Shown piece by piece: positions 29,062 through 34,101 of a stretch of 34,101 nt of DNA. Within the stretch, counting starts at the first letter, position 1, and each line of letters starts with the position of its first letter. Source of the DNA: Bacteroidales bacterium (lineage in GTDB: Bacteria; Bacteroidota; Bacteroidia; Bacteroidales; UBA3824); the NCBI GenBank assembly GCA_017962175.1, contig JAGCVU010000236.1, positions 1-34,101 on the forward strand, read 5' to 3'. Position numbers and translations under genes: made by a program. The notes beneath the pieces are model-generated. The model made no database searches. It saw only the letters and a list, made by a program, of their open reading frames with translations, and was not told the DNA's origin.

Positions 29062-30789
29062 TCAACTCGAAATGTTCTCTTTGGTAACAGGAAGAACAAG
29101 ACGCAAACCATATTCAGAAGAATGTTCATCAGGATAATCACCGTTTCGACTGTAAATGCTTGGTACATTTATTCCATTAGGATGCCACTTATTCCAACTA
29201 CCACCACGCAACACACGGCATTTGTGTTTTTCTAAACCACAAGCACGATTTTCTTCATCATATGATGATTTATCTGTAATCATCCAATCTTGACACCATT
29301 CATCAACATTACCACTCATATCATAAATACCAAGTTCATTTGGTTGTTTAAGGGCAACAGGATGCAAGAGGTCAAACCATGCAACATCGTCAGAATTATT
29401 GCTGCCAGAATACTTAAAACCATGGCTTTCATTGCCACCACGTGCCGCAAATTCCCACTGATTCTCAGAAGGTAGTGTGAAAGATAAGCCCGTCTTAGAG
29501 TTAAGTTTTTTAAGGAATTCATGACAATCATTCCAAGAAATATTTTTCACAGGATAATTATCTTCATAACTTTGTGGGCTTGGAGGATTAATCTCATTTG
29601 CGAGATAATAATCTACTAAATATATGCCATCACTTTTATGATTTGGCAAACATCCCATAACACTTTTCCACAATGCATTTGTAACTTGCGTTTCACCAAT
29701 GTAATATTTAGAAAGAGTGACGAGGCTACCATTATAGCGACGGAATGAACCTGCACTAACTAATATCATATTAAAAGAAACACCATTTACAATGAATGAT
29801 ATTTTTTCCAATTCAGAATCGGCGAAAATATCATTAAGTGTTGGTATTTTTTTCGTGGCAGTAATCGTCTGATTAGGTCTTGACATACTCAACACTTTAA
29901 ATGATATTTTATCCAATGTTTTTATTGACAATACTACCAAGAAAACTCCATATAACTTTTGCAATTCACTGTCACTCAGCAATCGTTTTACAGCGTCCCA
30001 AACTTTTCTTTCCGAAATCTCTCTGTAATCACTCTCCGAGAAAAGTAGCCTATCGGCTGCGCCGTATTCTTCAAGCAAGGTCGGTTGAATGGCTATCGCT
30101 TTGAGCGAAAGCATTATTGTTGATAGCGAAAAATCATCGATGTGCTCGTCGAAATCTTCCTCTGTGCGCATTGGATGACGAAAATCAGGGCTGCCAAGTT
30201 CACGCGACTTTTGCCCTTTCATTGCAGGAACGTACATTCCGTCGTAATCTACAAGGGTTAAAGAACCATCTTTTCGGACAATAATATTATCAGGTTTAAG
30301 GTCGCCGTGCGCAAAAGGTTGTGGCATAAGCCACATTGCAAGCCTACTAAAACGGAAGGCAAGCATCGAGAGGGAATATTTGTCGTCGATATTTTTACGG
30401 ATATACTTATCCAAAGTTTCGCCCTCCACCCAATCCATCAAAAGCACGGGAAACTCGTTGTCGTCGGTGTTGGTATCAACAAAAAGTTCTTTTTCAAGAT
30501 ATTGAATTTTAGTGAGATACTCCGAATCAACGTATTGCAGTTCGTCGGCGATAAGGCGGTAACTCTCGTTTCTGCCCTCTTGGTCGCGGGTAAAGCATTT
30601 CAGTGCGAAGATTTTGCCGTCGGTGTCTTGCATTTTGAAAACCACAGCAAAATTTCCGCTACTCATTACGGGGTTTCCGTTGTCGTCGAATACGGCTCTG
30701 AGCGTTGTCAGCGTGGCAAAATAATCTTCGGGAGATTGCTCCGCCAACTTGATTGCCTCAGTATATTGTCCAACAGAAGGATATATCAT
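29062..30789 (-). CDS. Serine/threonine kinase with C-terminal FGE-sulfatase-like domain (kinase 2)
   Basis: A 575-aa protein. Its first ~270 residues are a close copy of kinase 1, with the same GNFAVVFK, ALKCF, HGDLKPDN and VDYDGMYVP motifs. From about residue 320 it is different: YYIGETQVTNALWKSVMG, the YPVKNISWNDCHEFLKKLN segment, LPSENQWEFAARGG, IYDMSGNVDEWCQDW and RVLRGGSW identify a formylglycine-generating-enzyme (SUMF1, C-type-lectin) fold. The Cys pair after RGGSW that active FGE enzymes use is absent here, so it is probably a binding domain. The start at 30789 matches kinase 1; the in-frame extension covers the promoter. The promoter is shared head-to-head with the 30889 ATPase gene. 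Confidence 0.87.
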   Translation of the reverse strand: MIYPSVGQYTEAIKLAEQSPEDYFATLTTLRAVFDDNGNPVMSSGNFAVVFKMQDTDGKIFALKCFTRDQEGRNESYRLIADELQYVDSEYLTKIQYLEKELFVDTNTDDNEFPVLLMDWVEGETLDKYIRKNIDDKYSLSMLAFRFSRLAMWLMPQPFAHGDLKPDNIIVRKDGSLTLVDYDGMYVPAMKGQKSRELGSPDFRHPMRTEEDFDEHIDDFSLSTIMLSLKAIAIQPTLLEEYGAADRLLFSESDYREISERKVWDAVKRLLSDSELQKLYGVFLVVLSIKTLDKISFKVLSMSRPNQTITATKKIPTLNDIFADSELEKISFIVNGVSFNMILVSAGSFRRYNGSLVTLSKYYIGETQVTNALWKSVMGCLPNHKSDGIYLVDYYLANEINPPSPQSYEDNYPVKNISWNDCHEFLKKLNSKTGLSFTLPSENQWEFAARGGNESHGFKYSGSNNSDDVAWFDLLHPVALKQPNELGIYDMSGNVDEWCQDWMITDKSSYDEENRACGLEKHKCRVLRGGSWNKWHPNGINVPSIYSRNGDYPDEHSSEYGLRLVLPVTKENISS

Positions 30790-30810
30790 AGTTTGGTGAT
30801 TGATTACACT
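30719..30810 (+). repeat. 92-bp identical direct repeat, copy 2 (partner 26541-26632)
   Basis: Same sequence as copy 1, covering the 5' end of kinase 2 and 21 nt upstream. Sequences further upstream differ, so each kinase has its own promoter. Confidence 0.9.
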
Positions 30811-30816
30811 AATGCC

Positions 30817-30847
30817 CAAATTTACGAAAAAAAACTGAATTATCAAA
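30817..30847 (-). promoter_or_regulatory. Promoter of kinase 2
   Basis: The minus strand has TAAATTTG (30817-30824), a 19-nt spacer and TTTG (30844-30847). The ATG follows 27 nt after the -7 element. Confidence 0.65.
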
Positions 30848-30856
30848 AATATTCTT

Positions 30857-30864
30857 TATCTTTG
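30857..30864 (+). promoter_or_regulatory. -7 element of the ATPase-nuclease gene
   Basis: TATCTTTG, 24 nt before the ATG at 30889. Its -33 region would overlap the kinase 2 promoter on the other strand. Confidence 0.6.
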
Positions 30865-30888
30865 TGCAAAATTGATAGAGTTGCCATT

Positions 30889-32487
30889 ATGGAAAAATTT
30901 TTTAACACGGCGGGACCAAACAAACCCGACATACAATATACACTTAATCCGCTGAAACGTATTAATTTAGCGGAAATAGAATCGTTTATTGGACAAGAAA
31001 AGTACTTTGTGCTTCACGCTCCGAGGCAGACGGGCAAGACTTCTATGCTCCTTGCTTTGAGGAACTATCTCAACGCAAGCGGCAAATATTTGTGCGTCTA
31101 TGCCAATATCGAAGGCGGACAATCTGACAGAAATGATGTAGAGGGCGTGATTGCCAATACCTGCATTACCATTGCACGCAGGATTGACAATATGTTGGGC
31201 GGGTATGTATTATCCAAACTCTATGAAGAACAATTCAAACAAATCAACAAAAGTAGCCGTCTTACCACGTTTTTAGGTTTTCTGTCGCAAAAATTCGACA
31301 AGCCTTTTATCCTGTTTCTTGATGAGATTGACGCATTGGTTGGCGATTCGTTGGTGTCGGTGCTGCGACAATTGAGGGCAGGGTACGACCAACGTCCCGC
31401 GATGTTTCCACAATCGGTGATACTTTGCGGCGTAAGAGACGTAAGAGATTATAGGATAACACTTTCCAATCAAGAAATCATTACCGGCGGCTCGGCTTTT
31501 AATATCAAAGCAAAGTCGTTGAGAATGGGCAACTTTACCAAAGATGAAATCCACGAACTCTATATGCAGCACACCGAGGCTACGGGACAAGAGTTTGACG
31601 AGGCGTGTTTCCCGATGGTTTGGAATGCGACGGAAGGTCAACCGTGGCTCGTCAATGCCCTTGCATACGAGGTAACATACGAGATGGCAGAAAACCGCGA
31701 CCGCAGCATAAAAATCATTCCTGAAATGATTTACAAGGCTCAGGAACAGATTATTTACCGTCGCGACACCCACATCGACGCCCTTATCGACAAACTTAAA
31801 GAGCCGCGTGTTAGGAGGATTATCCAACCGTTGCTCGCAACCAACGAAGATGCCGACGAAAGTCTATTCCCAACCGACGATTTGCAGTATTGCGTAGATT
31901 TAGGACTGATTGCCCCCAACAAACCTGTCAGAATTGCTAACGATATTTACCGCGAAGTGATTCCGCGAGAACTTACTTGGACTACGCAATATTTTATAGT
32001 TCAAGAACCGGCGTGGTATCTTAATCCCGACAATTCTCTTAATATGGAAAAATTGTTGCTTGATTTTCAACAGTTTTTCCGTCAAAACGCCGATTCGTGG
32101 ATTGGTAAATTTGATTATGCAGAAGCGGGTCCTCAATTGCTTTTACAGGCGTTTTTACAGAGGATAGTCAACGGTGGCGGATACATCGACCGCGAATACG
32201 GTTTGGGGCGCGGACGCACAGATTTGCTTATCCGCAAACCACTTACCGACACTTACGGCGGTCCATACCAGCGTGTTGTCTTAGAATTGAAAATTCTCCG
32301 CAATTCTATGAAAAAGACCATCGCCGACGGTCTTAAACAGACTTTCGAGTATATGGACAAGGCAGGCAACGTCAGCGAAGGACATTTCATCGTTTTTGAC
32401 CGCTCATCCAAAAAGCCGTGGAGCAAAAAGATTTTCCACCGTCAGGGCGAATATCAAGGCACAAAAATTATGATTTGGGGAATGTAA
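30889..32487 (+). CDS. P-loop ATPase with C-terminal PD-(D/E)XK nuclease-like domain
   Basis: A 532-aa protein. The N-terminal STAND/AAA-like ATPase has Walker A APRQTGKTS (Lys50) and Walker B FILFLDEID (D145, E146). The C-terminal part has GRTDLLI (D445) and VVLELKIL (E466, K468), a PD-(D/E)XK-type site. The middle looks helical with a possible winged-helix region. I recall proteins of this layout as common in Bacteroidetes, but their function is not established. The start at 30889 follows a consensus -7 element; longer in-frame starts would run antisense through kinase 2. It is transcribed divergently from kinase 2, with overlapping promoters. Confidence 0.85.
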   Translation: MEKFFNTAGPNKPDIQYTLNPLKRINLAEIESFIGQEKYFVLHAPRQTGKTSMLLALRNYLNASGKYLCVYANIEGGQSDRNDVEGVIANTCITIARRIDNMLGGYVLSKLYEEQFKQINKSSRLTTFLGFLSQKFDKPFILFLDEIDALVGDSLVSVLRQLRAGYDQRPAMFPQSVILCGVRDVRDYRITLSNQEIITGGSAFNIKAKSLRMGNFTKDEIHELYMQHTEATGQEFDEACFPMVWNATEGQPWLVNALAYEVTYEMAENRDRSIKIIPEMIYKAQEQIIYRRDTHIDALIDKLKEPRVRRIIQPLLATNEDADESLFPTDDLQYCVDLGLIAPNKPVRIANDIYREVIPRELTWTTQYFIVQEPAWYLNPDNSLNMEKLLLDFQQFFRQNADSWIGKFDYAEAGPQLLLQAFLQRIVNGGGYIDREYGLGRGRTDLLIRKPLTDTYGGPYQRVVLELKILRNSMKKTIADGLKQTFEYMDKAGNVSEGHFIVFDRSSKKPWSKKIFHRQGEYQGTKIMIWGM

Positions 32488-32508
32488 AACTTTTAAACTA
32501 TATAAATT

Positions 32509-32961
32509 ATGCTTCAACCCAACACCCCAGCGCCGTCGTTTTCGCTGCCCGATCAAGACGGCAATATACGCAGCCTCGAAGAGTTTCGCGGCAAAAAGAT
32601 TGTGCTTTATTTCTACCCAAAGGACAACACTTCGGGATGCACAAAACAGGCTTGCGCTTTTTCGGAACTCTTTCCGCATTTTCGCGAAAAGGGCGCAGAA
32701 ATCATAGGCATCAGCAAAGACAGCGTTGCCTCGCACAAAAAATTTCAGGAGAAATTCAACCTCAATTTCACCCTCCTCGCCGACACCGAAAAGACCGCTA
32801 TACAAGCCTACGACGTTTGGAAGGAGAAAACCCTCTACGGCAAAAAATCTTTCGGAGTAGTGCGCACCACGTATCTGATTGACGAAAATGGCATTATCAC
32901 CAAGGCTTTCTCAAACGTTAAGGCGGCTGAAAATCCGGGACAAATGTTGGAGGAGATTTAA
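32509..32961 (+). CDS. bcp: Thioredoxin-dependent peroxiredoxin (Bcp/PrxQ type)
   Basis: A 150-aa thiol peroxidase that reduces hydrogen peroxide and organic peroxides, with thioredoxin as usual reductant. The fold is typical: DQDGNIRSLEEFRGKK, then VLYFYPKDNTSGCTKQAC with the peroxidatic Cys44 and a second Cys49 five residues on, as in atypical 2-Cys PrxQ enzymes. The usual PGCT motif is SGCT here. The later GISKDS and RTTYLID segments also match. It begins 21 nt after the ATPase gene without a clear promoter and is followed after 10 nt by the GNAT gene, so it is probably cotranscribed with both or with GNAT. Confidence 0.93.
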   Translation: MLQPNTPAPSFSLPDQDGNIRSLEEFRGKKIVLYFYPKDNTSGCTKQACAFSELFPHFREKGAEIIGISKDSVASHKKFQEKFNLNFTLLADTEKTAIQAYDVWKEKTLYGKKSFGVVRTTYLIDENGIITKAFSNVKAAENPGQMLEEI

Positions 32962-32971
32962 TACGTATATT

Positions 32972-33517
32972 ATGCATTACAACAAAATCATCACCATCAA
33001 AAACTCCGCCCTCTGCACTCTTCGCAATGCTGATTTTGCTGATGGTGCGGCGGTGCTCGAAGTGTTTTTACTCACTCACGCTCAGACAGATAACTTGCTA
33101 TCGTACCCCGACGAAAACACTTTTACTGCCAACGACGAAGCGATGTATCTCAAAGAAAAATCCGACAGCCACGACGAGATTGAAATTCTTGCCGAAATCG
33201 ATGGCAAGGTGGTTGGCACGGCGGGAATTTCAAAAATCAGCAAGCACGCAAAGGTAAAGCACCGCGCCGAATTTGGTATCGGCATCGACCAAAAATATTG
33301 GGGCTTAGGCATCGGCAAGGCTCTCACCGAAGCATGTATCGAATGTGCACGAAAAGCCGGCTACCGTCAGTTGGAACTCGAATGTGTGGCAGAAAATCAA
33401 AAGGCTTTGAACCTCTACCGCAGCCTTGGTTTCATAGAATTTGGGCGAAATCCGATGGGTTTTAATTCGCGAATTTCGGGGCTTCAAGAGTTGGTGTTGA
33501 TGCGATTGGAGTTGTAA
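32972..33517 (+). CDS. GNAT family N-acetyltransferase
   Basis: A 181-aa enzyme that uses acetyl-CoA to acetylate an amine. The core is clear: AEFGIGIDQKYWGLGIGKAL is strand 4 with the pyrophosphate loop (Q/R-x-x-G-x-G form), followed by a helix and the strand LELECVAENQKALNLYRSLGF typical of the RimI/RimJ branch. The start at 32972 lies 10 nt after the Bcp stop; the in-frame extension from 32879 would overlap Bcp and has no family match. The substrate is unknown. A terminator hairpin lies just after the stop. Confidence 0.9.
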   Translation: MHYNKIITIKNSALCTLRNADFADGAAVLEVFLLTHAQTDNLLSYPDENTFTANDEAMYLKEKSDSHDEIEILAEIDGKVVGTAGISKISKHAKVKHRAEFGIGIDQKYWGLGIGKALTEACIECARKAGYRQLELECVAENQKALNLYRSLGFIEFGRNPMGFNSRISGLQELVLMRLEL

Positions 33518-33525
33518 CCATCAGC

Positions 33526-33562
33526 AAAAAAAACAGTTCCGACTTTCACGACGAAACTGTTT
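33526..33562 (-). terminator. Hairpin terminator for the gene at the right edge
   Basis: Arms AAACAGTT (33531-33538) and AACTGTTT (33555-33562). On the minus strand the stem is followed by eight T, so it ends transcription of the 33596 gene. It may also help end the plus-strand GNAT transcript, though less well. Confidence 0.7.
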
Positions 33563-33595
33563 AATACTTATTATGAATGGTGTGTTATAGAACAA

Positions 33596-34101
33596 TTATT
33601 CAAAACTGTAAAAGAATGAGGGGAAACCTTCAACTGTAACTATCTTAGTTTCAACCTCTCCGGTGGTGAGGTCTACCGACGAAAAACCGTTGTATTCGTT
33701 GTTGGCAGAACCGTAAACAATCTTGTTTCCGTGCTTGCCCATTGCCACGCCGTGACCGTTGCTCAGGGGCATTCCTTCGATTATTTTTATCGACTTATTG
33801 TAGATATCAACCACCACGGGAATTACCGTGCGGGCGGTGTAAGTATTTGTGTTAGTGGGGTCAAGCGCGGGCGAATAACCGTAGGCGTACATCTTGCCGC
33901 CGACAATGTAGCGACACATAAAAATGCATTGCAAATAATCACCGGCAAGTCCTTCTACACGAGTTTTTTGAAGGTTGAAATTGTAAGTTTCGTCAATCTC
34001 GGTAGAACCTTTTTTGATACGTGCAATGCCAGAATCAAGTCCCGGAATGTAGCCGAACGAACCCACGCAGTTGAAATAGAGGTCGCCGTTTTCGTCCTCA
34101 A
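33596..34101 (-). CDS. C-terminal part of a DUF4374-like beta-propeller protein (runs off the window)
   Basis: The frame is open to the right edge of the window (about 168 residues visible) and continues beyond it. The visible part is rich in beta strands with repeated polar turns: DENGDLYF, GIARIKKGSTEID, GHGVAMGKHGNKIVYGS and SSVDLTTGEVETK. This fits a propeller-like extracytoplasmic protein, and RIKKGSTEID resembles what I recall of DUF4374 lipoproteins that accompany TonB-dependent receptors in Bacteroidetes. The signal peptide would lie outside the window, so export is not shown. The family name is tentative. A terminator follows at 33526-33562. Confidence 0.6.
   Translation of the reverse strand, partial: EDENGDLYFNCVGSFGYIPGLDSGIARIKKGSTEIDETYNFNLQKTRVEGLAGDYLQCIFMCRYIVGGKMYAYGYSPALDPTNTNTYTARTVIPVVVDIYNKSIKIIEGMPLSNGHGVAMGKHGNKIVYGSANNEYNGFSSVDLTTGEVETKIVTVEGFPSFFYSFE

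Noticed and set aside
29062..29800. FGE-like domain as the target of a diversity-generating retroelement
   Set aside because: The C-type-lectin fold is used by such elements, but no reverse transcriptase, template repeat or adenine-biased variable repeat is visible.
30307..30888. Long plus-strand extension of the ATPase-nuclease gene (about 190 extra residues)
   Set aside because: It runs antisense through the conserved kinase 2 domain and across a consensus -7 element just before the ATG at 30889. No domain is seen in the extension.
19300..32487. Transposon or integrase-carried island
   Set aside because: No transposase, integrase, tRNA target or terminal inverted repeats were seen; only internal direct repeats show past rearrangement.

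Overview
The window looks like chromosomal DNA of a Bacteroidota member, most likely Bacteroidales. The main evidence is promoters of the Bacteroidetes type: a -7 element TAnnTTTG, often with a TTTG-like -33 element about 20 nt upstream, found before at least a dozen genes. Clear Shine-Dalgarno sites are missing, the DNA is AT-rich, and family types common in this phylum are present (LolA-like PF17131 protein, DUF2023 beside flavodoxin). No rRNA, tRNA, CRISPR array, transposase or integrase was seen. Species cannot be named.

Layout. (1) 1-4878: a HAD/5'-nucleotidase-like protein whose start may lie outside the window, an AT-rich two-TM protein, a Fic AMP-transferase, a PNPOx-fold protein and two small membrane proteins. 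(2) 4882-7933: a tightly packed minus-strand metal-transport operon (70-aa membrane protein, P-type ATPase, ZIP transporter). (3) 8140-9009: flavodoxin plus DUF2023. (4) 9014-17933: a minus-strand envelope/export cluster made of an MMPL/RND protein, a LolA-like periplasmic protein, a DUF1302-like outer-membrane barrel, a small membrane protein, two half-size ABC exporters and a TetR regulator. (5) 18234-19145: an aldo-keto reductase. (6) 19130-32487: an accessory, probably defence or conflict, island. (7) 32509-34101: a Bcp peroxiredoxin, a GNAT acetyltransferase and the 3' end of a gene running off the window.

The island is the most remarkable part. Locus 1 reads, in transcription order on the minus strand, Ser/Thr kinase with Sel1 and LRR_5 repeats, PD-(D/E)XK-like protein, DUF6939/NADAR-like protein, DarT-like ADP-ribosyltransferase fused to a vWA domain, and PP2C phosphatase. 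Kinase, PP2C and vWA are the three parts of the TerY-P-type signalling triad. DarT-like plus NADAR-like are the two parts of a DarT1-NADAR DNA ADP-ribosylation toxin-antitoxin pair. Here the two systems appear physically merged, with the toxin domain fused to the vWA subunit. Locus 2 repeats the order kinase, PD-(D/E)XK-like protein, NADAR fragment. Its kinase has a near-identical N-terminus but a formylglycine-generating-enzyme-like C-terminal domain, and its NADAR gene is truncated exactly where a neighbouring AAA_14/DUF4143 ATPase gene ends. A second ATPase, with a C-terminal PD-(D/E)XK domain, is transcribed divergently from kinase 2.

Regulation. A recurrent near-palindromic motif, roughly CAATACCTA-N-TTTT-N-GG, lies at the metal operon/flavodoxin divergent region (two copies), at the export-cluster/aldo-keto reductase divergent region, and just 3' of the reductase. 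In two cases it overlaps the -33 region of a minus-strand promoter with identical spacing. The export-cluster leader contains a hairpin terminator that may end a short RNA of about 70 nt. Functions are inferred from sequence motifs and remembered family knowledge only; no database search was possible.
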